Source: Crocinitomicaceae bacterium (GTDB lineage: Bacteria; Bacteroidota; Bacteroidia; Flavobacteriales_D; Crocinitomicaceae). From it: DNA of 5,588 nucleotides. The notes below the pieces were generated by a model. That model was not told where the DNA came from, searched no databases, and worked only from the letters and a program-made list of their open reading frames with translations. Shown here piece after piece: positions 1-5,588 of this stretch (positions are counted from its first letter, which is position 1; the number at the start of each line of letters is the position of its first letter). The position numbers and the translations under genes are program-made. Location of the stretch: positions 1 through 5,588 of the forward strand of contig JAHEMP010000167.1 of NCBI GenBank assembly GCA_024643585.1, written 5' to 3'.

Positions 1-745
1 CACATGGTGCATATATGTCCATGTCAATATCGTAGATATCATTCAAGCCAACAACTTTTGCTCCGTATTCTTTTGCAACTCTTTGCAAAGTAGGTTCGTG
101 CATATCTGAAATGTAAATATCAGCATTCTCTTTTGCTAAAAACTTCACTAAATATTCACCTACGTGACCAACTCCTTGAACTGCTATTTTTTTGCCAGCC
201 AGATTATCAGAGCCAAATTGGATTTTTGCTGCTGCTTTCATCCCCATGTACACACCATGAGCTGTAACTGGAGAAGGATCTCCACTTTTACCTGGTAAAC
301 CAACAACGTGATTTGTTTCCATAGAAACCCAATTCATATCCATTGTTCCAATTCCAACATCTTCAGCGGTAATATATTTTCCTGCTAAACTATTTACAAA
401 TTTTCCAAAACGACGGAAAAGTGCTTCTGACTTCATTGTTCTAGAATCACCAATGATAACAGCCTTACCACCGCCCAAGTTTAAACCTGAAATTGCGTTT
501 TTGTAAGTCATACCTCTTGATAGACGCAATACATCATTCAATGCATCCATTTCACTGGCATAATTCCACATTCGTGTTCCACCTAAAGCTGGACCTAAAA
601 CAGTATTGTGAACTGCTATGATTGCTTTTAGACCTGTTGCATTGTCGTTACAAAACAACAATTGTTCATGATTAAACTGACTCATTTGAGCAATCACTGG
701 GTTTTCTTCCAAATTGACGTCAGAAAGGTTTTTAACTTCGATCAT
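1..745 (-). CDS. Leucine dehydrogenase-type Glu/Leu/Phe/Val dehydrogenase (3' end outside window)
   Basis: This is an NAD-dependent amino-acid dehydrogenase that reversibly deaminates a branched-chain amino acid, probably leucine, to its 2-oxo acid in the cytoplasm. I translated the minus strand from the ATG at 745-743 and read 248 codons without a stop before the window edge. The substrate domain contains MTYKNA (Lys82) and GGGKAVIIGD (Lys94). Their 12-residue spacing matches the two catalytic lysines of Bacillus leucine dehydrogenase (Lys68 and Lys80). AEDVG (Asp129) fits the conserved active-site aspartate. The Rossmann motif GVGHVG (191-196) is followed by Asp214 at the end of the second strand, which suggests NAD rather than NADP. 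The final residues, DMDIYAPC, match the family's D-x-(F/Y)-A-P-C segment. Family members have about 360 residues, so roughly the last third is missing. No strong Shine-Dalgarno sequence precedes the ATG. Substrate choice among Leu, Val and Phe cannot be settled from sequence alone. The product could feed branched-chain catabolism or iso-fatty-acid synthesis (inference). Confidence 0.9.
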   Translation of the reverse strand, partial: MIEVKNLSDVNLEENPVIAQMSQFNHEQLLFCNDNATGLKAIIAVHNTVLGPALGGTRMWNYASEMDALNDVLRLSRGMTYKNAISGLNLGGGKAVIIGDSRTMKSEALFRRFGKFVNSLAGKYITAEDVGIGTMDMNWVSMETNHVVGLPGKSGDPSPVTAHGVYMGMKAAAKIQFGSDNLAGKKIAVQGVGHVGEYLVKFLAKENADIYISDMHEPTLQRVAKEYGAKVVGLNDIYDIDMDIYAPC

Positions 746-786
746 AATTCCGATTTAATTTAACGGTTTTTATCAACCTGAATCGC

Positions 787-794
787 TAATTTTG
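787..794 (+). promoter_or_regulatory. Bacteroidota-type -7 box (TAATTTTG) for the ABC exporter gene
   Basis: TAATTTTG is an exact match to the Bacteroidota -7 consensus TAnnTTTG and lies 42 bp upstream of the exporter ATG. Transcription would start near 798-801 and leave a leader of about 37 nt. No clear TTG -33 element is found at the expected 19-21 bp spacing; only a run of T lies around 767-771. The call therefore rests on one box plus its position in the intergenic region. Confidence 0.45.
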
Positions 795-815
795 CAAGCA
801 ATTCAAATGGCGTCG

Positions 816-823
816 CAAAAATA
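816..823 (-). promoter_or_regulatory. Possible -7 box (TATTTTTG) for the leucine dehydrogenase-type gene
   Basis: Read on the minus strand, 823 to 816 is TATTTTTG, which also fits TAnnTTTG. Transcription would start near 809-812 and give a leader of about 65 nt before the dehydrogenase ATG at 745. There is no TTG at the expected -33 position, which would fall inside the first codons of the exporter gene. In AT-rich DNA a single eight-base match can arise by chance, so this is tentative. Confidence 0.3.
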
Positions 824-836
824 GGAAATTAATCGC

Positions 837-2588
837 ATGAAGTCACTCAGCTATCTCAACAAATATTTTGTCAAATACAAATGGAGGATGCTTTTGGGCG
901 TTATTTTCATTATCCTGTCAAACTACTTTGGCGTAAAAATGCCTCTTTTTGTGCAATCTACGGTCGATAATTTAATGGGCTCTGGCAAGATTGAAAATTT
1001 TAATGATGCATTGTTATTATCCTTGAAAATTGGCGGCATATACATGCTTTTGTCTTTAGGAAAAGGTTTCTTTTTGTTCTTGACACGACAAACAATAATA
1101 ATCACCAGCCGGTATATTGAATTTGATCTTAAAAATGAAATTTACAACCAGTACCAGCGATTAAACTATAATTTTTACAAAAAAAACAATACTGGTGATT
1201 TAATGAATCGCATCACCGAAGATGTAACGCAAGTGCGTCAATACCTTGGACCTGGAATTATGTACACCATTAACCTTTTTGTATTATTTACAATGGTTAT
1301 TCGTGAAATGGTATCGATAAACTTGACTTTAACTCTTTTCGTGTTGTTTCCCTTACCATTAATGTCGTTCTTGATTTATAAAGTTTCTAGTAAAATGAAC
1401 CTGTTGAGCAGTGAAGTACAGAAACAACAATCTTTTATTTCAACATTGGTTCAGGAATCATTCTCTGGAATTCGTGTATTAAAGGCATACACTAGAGAGT
1501 CGGAAACGAAAAATAAATTCGACGACAACACGGAAGAATACAAAAAAAGGCAAATGAAGTTGGTCTTGGTCAACTCTTTGTTCATGCCTACAATAATTTT
1601 TCTAATTGGTTTGAGCACAATTCTATCGATTTACCTTGGAGGATTAATGACCTATAACAACTCCATTACCTTAGGACAAATCTTAGCATTTATCTTTTTT
1701 GTAAACAATTTAACGTGGCCATTTGCATCCGTCGGTTGGGTCACATCCGTAATTCAAAGAGCCGCTGCCTCACAGGAAAGAATAAACGAATTTTTAAAAG
1801 TTGAACCCGAAATAGTAAATTCTAATAAGGAACCTTTTTTATTGAATGGAGAAATTGAATTTAAAAATGTGACTTATACTTATCCTAACTCAGGATTGAC
1901 GGCACTTAAAGACATTTCATTCAAAATTCCGGCAGGTCAGACTGTGGGCATTGTCGGTAGCACAGGTAGTGGTAAGTCGACGATATTAAACCTTCTTATG
2001 CGGCAATTCGACCCCGACAGTGGTCAAATCTTAATTGACGGCGTTAACCTGAAAGAAATCAACCTTGATGGTTTTAGGAATCAATCCGCTGTAATTCCGC
2101 AAGAAGTCTTTTTATTTTCAGATACGATAGAAAACAACATACGATTTGGTTCAATTGACCCTGAGATCTCAGAGGAGGCGATTGTTGAAGCTTCAATAAA
2201 AGCGCATGTATACCATAACATTCAACAATTTCCTGAGGGTATGAAAACACTTCTAGGTGAGCGAGGCGTTAATCTATCAGGTGGACAAAAACAAAGAGTG
2301 AGTATTGCTCGAGCTCTTTTAAGAAATCCAAAATTGCTTTTGATGGACGATTGCTTTTCTGCCGTTGACACAGAAACCGAAGAAATTATTTTAAAAAACC
2401 TGAAAGGGGAATTTACTTCAAAAACTGGGGTAATCGTTTCTCATAGGATTTCTTCTTTAAGAAATGCAGAAAACATTATTGTTTTAGAAAATCATCAAAT
2501 TCAAGAATCTGGCAACCACCTCGAACTTTTGAATCTAAATGGCATTTACGCAGAGATGTATGAAAGACAATTAACGGAAGAGGTTTAA
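837..2588 (+). CDS. ABC exporter half-transporter (MsbA/MdlB-like), fused permease and ATPase
   Basis: This is a type I (type IV fold) ABC exporter subunit of 583 residues, the usual half-transporter length; it should act in the inner membrane as a homo- or heterodimer. Six hydrophobic segments lie at about 16-39, 59-84, 136-158, 163-183, 242-271 and 279-302. The ATPase domain begins near residue 338 and has an A-loop Tyr349, Walker A GSTGSGKST (374-382), Q-loop Gln422, an exporter-type x-loop LGERG (473-477), signature LSGGQ (480-484), Walker B LLLMD (500-504), D-loop SAVD (508-511) and H-loop His536. The residue after Walker B, normally the catalytic Glu, is Asp505. The ATG at 837 follows an AGGAAA stretch (823-828) and is the first start after the promoter-like box. 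Cargo is not evident; lipid or drug export are both possible for this family. It diverges from the dehydrogenase gene, and 136 bp separate it from parA. Confidence 0.92.
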   Translation: MKSLSYLNKYFVKYKWRMLLGVIFIILSNYFGVKMPLFVQSTVDNLMGSGKIENFNDALLLSLKIGGIYMLLSLGKGFFLFLTRQTIIITSRYIEFDLKNEIYNQYQRLNYNFYKKNNTGDLMNRITEDVTQVRQYLGPGIMYTINLFVLFTMVIREMVSINLTLTLFVLFPLPLMSFLIYKVSSKMNLLSSEVQKQQSFISTLVQESFSGIRVLKAYTRESETKNKFDDNTEEYKKRQMKLVLVNSLFMPTIIFLIGLSTILSIYLGGLMTYNNSITLGQILAFIFFVNNLTWPFASVGWVTSVIQRAAASQERINEFLKVEPEIVNSNKEPFLLNGEIEFKNVTYTYPNSGLTALKDISFKIPAGQTVGIVGSTGSGKSTILNLLMRQFDPDSGQILIDGVNLKEINLDGFRNQSAVIPQEVFLFSDTIENNIRFGSIDPEISEEAIVEASIKAHVYHNIQQFPEGMKTLLGERGVNLSGGQKQRVSIARALLRNPKLLLMDDCFSAVDTETEEIILKNLKGEFTSKTGVIVSHRISSLRNAENIIVLENHQIQESGNHLELLNLNGIYAEMYERQLTEEV

Positions 2589-2696
2589 ATCGTTGTTTGT
2601 TAAATCATTGGATAGACTTTCAAACCGATGGGGAAATTCTTAGTATTTCGTTGAAAACTCTATTCGTTTAAACCAAGAAAATTGAGTTCAATAATG

Positions 2697-2704
2697 TATC
2701 TTTA
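2697..2704 (+). promoter_or_regulatory. Probable -7 box (TATCTTTA) for the parA-parB operon
   Basis: TATCTTTA matches seven of eight positions when aligned to the common Bacteroidota form TATCTTTG, with the last G replaced by A. It lies 20 bp upstream of the parA ATG, giving a predicted start near 2708-2711 and a leader of about 15 nt. A short inverted repeat, ATTGAGTTCAAT (2681-2692), sits just upstream, between the -7 box and the expected -33 site. No TTG lies at the consensus -33 spacing. Its position in the only sizeable gap before the cluster supports it. Confidence 0.4.
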
Positions 2705-2724
2705 CACCTTATTATAATATTTCG

Positions 2725-3537
2725 ATGGGTAAAATTATTGCGATTGCAAATCAAAAAGGAGGAGTAGGAAAAACAACCACGGCTATTAATCTAGGTGGGT
2801 GCTTGGGGGTTTTAGAATACAAAACACTAATCGTTGATTCCGACCCACAAGCAAATGCTACTTCAGGAGTTGGGTTAGACCCGAGCAGTGCAGGCAACAT
2901 ATATGATTGTATCATTAATGACGCGCATCCCGATCAGTACATTGTCAAAACTGAAAACCCAAATTTAGACATCCTTCCATCACACATTGACTTGGTAGGT
3001 GCTGAATTGGAAATGATTAATTTACCAAATCGAGAGCATAAATTGAAAACTGCTCTTGACAAAATAAAAGACAATTACGACTTTATTATTATTGATTGCT
3101 CCCCTTCACTTGGATTAATAACTGTTAACTCACTTGTTGCAGCCGATTCAGTAATGATACCTGTTCAATGTGAATATTTTGCTTTGGAGGGTTTAGGTAA
3201 ATTATTGAATACCATAAAAATAGTTCAAGGTAGATTAAATCCAGATTTAGAAATTGAGGGAATTGTGCTAACCATGTACGATACTCGATTGCGACTGTCG
3301 AATCAAGTTGTTGATGAAGTGAAAACTCACTTTCAAGAGTTGGTTTTCGATACCGTTATACATAGAAATACAAAATTAGGCGAGGCTCCAAGCTACGGTG
3401 AAACAATCGTTATGCATGATGCAGCAAGCAAAGGTTCTATCAATTATTTGAACTTCGCAAGAGAAATTTTGCAGAAGAATAATATGACGAAAATTGGTAA
3501 TGAAGATAAAAAAATGAAATTAGGTAATGAGTTCTAA
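2725..3537 (+). CDS. parA: Chromosome-partitioning ATPase ParA (Soj type)
   Basis: This deviant-Walker ATPase binds the nucleoid and, with ParB, moves newly replicated origins apart. It has 270 residues and begins almost directly with the nucleotide site, so it lacks the N-terminal HTH domain of plasmid P1-type ParA and belongs to the short chromosomal Soj class. The P-loop KGGVGKTT (11-18) holds the signature Lys11 and Lys16. Walker A' is VDSDPQAN, where Asp40 corresponds to the hydrolysis aspartate of Soj. Walker B is FIIIDCSPSLG with Asp124. TMYDTRLRLSNQV (183-195) carries the basic residues that correspond to the DNA-binding region of the family. The last 17 or so residues form a short lysine-rich tail with a repeated K(I/L)GNE unit, and its DNA overlaps the start of parB. 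The start at 2725 places the P-loop at the normal distance. There is no clear Shine-Dalgarno sequence. Confidence 0.96.
   Translation: MGKIIAIANQKGGVGKTTTAINLGGCLGVLEYKTLIVDSDPQANATSGVGLDPSSAGNIYDCIINDAHPDQYIVKTENPNLDILPSHIDLVGAELEMINLPNREHKLKTALDKIKDNYDFIIIDCSPSLGLITVNSLVAADSVMIPVQCEYFALEGLGKLLNTIKIVQGRLNPDLEIEGIVLTMYDTRLRLSNQVVDEVKTHFQELVFDTVIHRNTKLGEAPSYGETIVMHDAASKGSINYLNFAREILQKNNMTKIGNEDKKMKLGNEF
3491..3530 (+). repeat. Imperfect 27-nt tandem duplication spanning the parB start
   Basis: AAATTGGTAATGAA (3491-3504) recurs as AAATTAGGTAATGAG (3517-3531), differing by one inserted base and one substitution, with GGTAATGA repeating at a 27-nt (nine-codon) period. In the parA frame the copies encode KIGNE and KLGNE. 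The second copy supplies the parB ATG at 3527. The first copy supplies an ATG at 3500 in the same frame as parB, but it reads only MKIKK before a TGA at 3515-3517. Confidence 0.6.
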
Positions 3538-4444
3538 TACAAAGAAACGACCGCCTTTGGGTAAAGGCTTAAGCGCTTTATTGGAAAATGCAAGTACAGA
3601 TATTACAAGCTCTACTACTTCGAATGGTTTGGTAGGGTCAATATCCAACTTGCCTATTGAAAACATTGAAGCAAACCCGTTTAATCCGCGCACCAACTTT
3701 GAAAAAGAAGCGTTACAGGAACTTGAACAATCCATTAGAATCCATGGAATTATTCAACCTATAACCGTAAGAAAACTTGGAAGGGATAGATACCAATTGA
3801 TTTCCGGTGAAAGAAGATTTCGAGCCTCCCAATTAGCTGGTTTAACTGAAGTTCCAGCCTACATAAGAGTAGCGAATGATCAATCTATGCTTGAAATGGC
3901 ACTGGTTGAAAATATTCAAAGAGAAAATTTAAATGCCATTGAAGTTGGTTTATCGTACCAAAGATTAATAGATGAATGTGATTTGACGCAAGATCAATTG
4001 AGTCAGAAAATATCAAAAAGTCGCTCAAGTATTACCAATCACCTACGATTATTGAAATTACCCGCTCCTGTTCAAGCAGGAGTTCGAGACAATTTAATTT
4101 CAATGGGCCATGCCCGTGCAATTGTTTCTGCAGGAGATGAAAATACCCAGATTAATCTTTTTCATCAAATAGTTGACGAACAGCTTTCTGTGCGGGACCT
4201 AGAGAACTTGATAAAATCAGGAGTAACAAAAGAGCCAAAAAAACTAGCCAAAGCAGACGATACAAAGAAAACTGAAAAGCTCGAAGTATCTGCAAAACAG
4301 CATGTATTTAAAGAGCATTTATCAGACAAATTATCAGCTAAAGTAGAAATTTCAAAAGGTTCGAATGGTACAGGTAAATTGGTCGTTAATTTCAATTCTG
4401 AAAACGATCTAAATCGTATCATTGCTCTTTTAACAAAGGCATGA
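3527..4444 (+). CDS. parB: Chromosome-partitioning protein ParB (Spo0J type, CTP-dependent clamp)
   Basis: ParB loads at parS sites, closes as a CTP-dependent sliding clamp and stimulates ParA. The 305-residue protein shows the full family order. The N-terminal LGKGLSALL (11-19) is the ParA-interacting motif, which supports the ATG at 3527. NPFNPR (50-55) stands where NPxQPR is usual. The CTP-binding motifs are GERRFRA (94-100) and ENIQREN (128-134). A helix-turn-helix lies around 153-179 (LTQDQLSQKISKSRSSITNH), followed by GHARAI (194-199). A Lys-rich linker (about 231-258) leads to the C-terminal dimerisation domain (about 259-305). The gene starts 11 bp before the parA stop, so the two are probably translationally coupled, and it ends in an ATGA overlap with the next gene. 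No canonical parS (TGTTTCACGTGAAACA) or even a CACGTG core was found in the window, so its sites lie elsewhere. Confidence 0.96.
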   Translation: MSSNTKKRPPLGKGLSALLENASTDITSSTTSNGLVGSISNLPIENIEANPFNPRTNFEKEALQELEQSIRIHGIIQPITVRKLGRDRYQLISGERRFRASQLAGLTEVPAYIRVANDQSMLEMALVENIQRENLNAIEVGLSYQRLIDECDLTQDQLSQKISKSRSSITNHLRLLKLPAPVQAGVRDNLISMGHARAIVSAGDENTQINLFHQIVDEQLSVRDLENLIKSGVTKEPKKLAKADDTKKTEKLEVSAKQHVFKEHLSDKLSAKVEISKGSNGTGKLVVNFNSENDLNRIIALLTKA

Positions 4445-5001
4445 AACAGAAATTAGGACTTCTAATTCTTTTTTTTCTAATTCTTTTTACCTCAAAGGCA
4501 CAGGAAAACCTGGAGGTTGAAAAATGTGACACTTGCCATTCTATCAGAAAAGCGACTATACTTTCTACAGTTTTGCCTGGTGCGGGTCAAATATACAATC
4601 ACATAGCGCAACCCAAAGGAAGAAAAAAAGCATATTGGAAAGTGCCATTGATTTATGCCTCACTCGGCGGAGCCGCTTATTTTCTTATTTCCAATCAATC
4701 TGATGTTATTTCGTTGAGAAAAGAATACAGGTACCGTGAATCAAATAATGGAGCTACTCAAAATGAAAATTACAATGCATACGATATGCAGGGTCTACTT
4801 ACATTGGAGGGGCAAAGCCAAAGTTACAGGGACCTTTCAATTCTTGGTCTTGTTCTTATATATGGAATCCAAATTGCCGATGCTGCTGTTGAAGCACATT
4901 TCATAAATTTTGACGTCTCCGAAGATTTAAGTCTTAATATCAAACCTTGGACTTACCAAACCTCTCACGTAGGTCTGAGTTTCTCACTTAATTTTCGTTA
5001 A
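4441..5001 (+). CDS. DUF5683-like secreted or inner-membrane protein of unknown function
   Basis: This 186-residue protein resembles the Bacteroidota DUF5683 family; no function is established for it to my knowledge. A signal peptide covers residues 1-20 (Lys-rich start, Leu/Phe core, SKA|Q cleavage). The core motif RKATILSTVLPGAGQIYN (36-53) and the late segment DAAVEAHFINFDVSEDLSL (147-165) are what I recognise as the family hallmarks. Two further hydrophobic stretches, about 66-84 and 132-150, could be membrane helices, which would make it an envelope-anchored protein. Residues 29-33 read CDTCH, a CxxCH sequence with the form of a haem c attachment site, placed just after the export signal. 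Whether it binds haem is unknown. Its ATG overlaps the parB TGA (ATGA), so translation is coupled to ParB, and AAAGG at 4434-4438 could aid initiation. I recall DUF5683 genes lying beside parAB and dapB in other Bacteroidota. Confidence 0.82.
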   Translation: MKQKLGLLILFFLILFTSKAQENLEVEKCDTCHSIRKATILSTVLPGAGQIYNHIAQPKGRKKAYWKVPLIYASLGGAAYFLISNQSDVISLRKEYRYRESNNGATQNENYNAYDMQGLLTLEGQSQSYRDLSILGLVLIYGIQIADAAVEAHFINFDVSEDLSLNIKPWTYQTSHVGLSFSLNFR

Positions 5002-5028
5002 TTAAATTCATCGTCAAGCAAGAAAAAC

Positions 5029-5036
5029 TATTTTTA
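5029..5036 (+). promoter_or_regulatory. Possible internal -7 box (TATTTTTA) before dapB
   Basis: TATTTTTA matches TAnnTTTG except for the final base and lies 8 bp before the dapB ATG. If active, it would give a nearly leaderless transcript of about 4-5 nt. No TTG is present at the -33 spacing. The preceding gap is only 43 bp, so read-through from the parA cluster is equally plausible. Confidence 0.22.
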
Positions 5037-5044
5037 CAGACATC

Positions 5045-5588
5045 ATGAATATTGCATTAATTGGGTACGGAAAAATGGGCAAGGAAATTGAAAAACTTGC
5101 GAAAGAAAGAGGCCATAACATAGTCTGCCTTGTTGATTCTAAAAATCCAATTGAAAATGTCGATTTTAGTAATGTTGATGTTGCGATAGAATTCACAAAA
5201 CCAGAATTAGCTATTTCTCATATTAACTTCTGTTTAGAGCACAAAATCTCCTTAGTTGTAGGAACTACAGGTTGGTTGGATCAAATTGAAGACATCACTA
5301 GAAAAGTAATCGATTCCAATGGAAGCCTTCTGTATTCCTCTAATTTTAGTATAGGTGTAAATATATTTTTTGCAATCAATCGAAAATTAGCTGAATTAAT
5401 GGCTCCACTTAGCGCTGATTATCAGGTTTCGATGGAAGAAATCCACCACACTCAAAAATTAGATGCACCAAGTGGGACAGCGATTAGTTTAGCCAACGAT
5501 ATACTTTCTAATTCTGATTATGAAAATTGGAATTGTATTGAGGATAATGATGGAATTCCAGAAAGTAAATCTCCGGTTTTTGACATTG
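5045..5588 (+). CDS. dapB: 4-hydroxy-tetrahydrodipicolinate reductase DapB (3' end outside window)
   Basis: DapB reduces 4-hydroxy-tetrahydrodipicolinate with NAD(P)H in the cytoplasm, a step toward lysine and the meso-diaminopimelate of peptidoglycan. I read 181 codons from the ATG at 5045 to the window edge without a stop. The Rossmann motif GYGKMG (7-12) begins close to the start, which supports this ATG, and Asp31 ends the second strand. VGTTGW (72-77) and SSNFSIGVN (98-106) are conserved cofactor and hinge segments. EEIHHTQKLDAPSGTA (131-146) is the family signature; His134 and Lys138 correspond to the catalytic His159 and Lys163 of E. coli DapB, and GT (144-145) to the substrate-binding pair. 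The signature falls about 25 residues earlier than in the 273-residue E. coli enzyme, so this is a compact form of the N-terminal domain. The gene follows the DUF5683-like gene after 43 bp, on the same strand, and probably belongs to the same operon. Confidence 0.95.
   Translation, partial: MNIALIGYGKMGKEIEKLAKERGHNIVCLVDSKNPIENVDFSNVDVAIEFTKPELAISHINFCLEHKISLVVGTTGWLDQIEDITRKVIDSNGSLLYSSNFSIGVNIFFAINRKLAELMAPLSADYQVSMEEIHHTQKLDAPSGTAISLANDILSNSDYENWNCIEDNDGIPESKSPVFDI

Noticed and set aside
161..176. TACGTGACCAAC in the dehydrogenase gene, which reads GTTGGTCACGTA on the other strand and resembles half of parS.
   Set aside because: Only the TCACGT part agrees; the second arm does not match, and the bases encode the conserved GVGHVG cofactor motif. 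A similar CACGTAGGT near 4967 is likewise coding chance.
2681..2692. Inverted repeat ATTGAGTTCAAT upstream of parA, considered as an operator or terminator.
   Set aside because: Arms are only 5 bp with a 2-base centre, no T-run follows, and such short palindromes are common in AT-rich DNA. It is noted under the promoter entry but not called.
2589..2696. Terminator or small RNA in the gap after the exporter gene.
   Set aside because: No GC-rich stem with a T-run was found. GTTTAAAC (2666-2673) is an eight-base palindrome without further structure, and no plausible small ORF with a start signal is present.
3520..3735. Minus-strand open frame of 71 codons across the start of parB.
   Set aside because: It lies fully over a well-supported parB, its translation shows no family motif, and it has no promoter or spacing of its own. 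The same holds for minus-strand frames at 923-1105, 4165-4422 and 5014-5196.
5000..5008. TTAATTAA palindrome after the DUF5683-like stop, considered as a terminator.
   Set aside because: It is wholly AT, has no loop and no T-run, and dapB continues on the same strand 43 bp later.

Overview
The window looks like core chromosome of an AT-rich member of the Bacteroidota, probably a flavobacterium-like or related lineage. Four things point there: promoter-like boxes resembling the Bacteroidota TAnnTTTG element, weak or absent Shine-Dalgarno sequences, a signal peptide ending in A|Q, and a DUF5683-type gene beside parAB and dapB. The assignment rests on recognition of sequence features, not on a database search. 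No RNA gene, insertion sequence, CRISPR array or other sign of mobility was seen.

Layout. At the left edge (1-745, minus strand) is the N-terminal two thirds of a leucine dehydrogenase-type amino-acid dehydrogenase, which runs off the window. A 91-bp divergent intergenic region carries one promoter-like box for each direction. It leads to a complete half-size ABC exporter on the plus strand (837-2588), which has Asp at the usual catalytic Glu position after Walker B. A 136-bp gap with a near-consensus -7 box precedes a tightly packed plus-strand cluster: parA (2725-3537), parB (3527-4444, overlapping parA by 11 bp), a secreted or membrane DUF5683-like protein (4441-5001, overlapping parB by 4 bp as ATGA), and, after a 43-bp gap, dapB (from 5045, running off the right edge).

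How the genes work together. ParA and ParB form the chromosomal origin-segregation module. The DUF5683-like gene is translationally coupled to parB and encodes an envelope protein of unknown function. DapB supplies tetrahydrodipicolinate for lysine and meso-diaminopimelate, a peptidoglycan building block. The cluster therefore joins chromosome segregation to cell-envelope growth. The dehydrogenase and the exporter are transcribed away from each other and have no obvious functional link to the cluster.

No clearly novel system is present. The points most worth a second look are a CxxCH motif just after the signal peptide of the DUF5683-like protein, the non-canonical Walker B of the exporter, and a 27-nt imperfect tandem duplication around the parB start codon.
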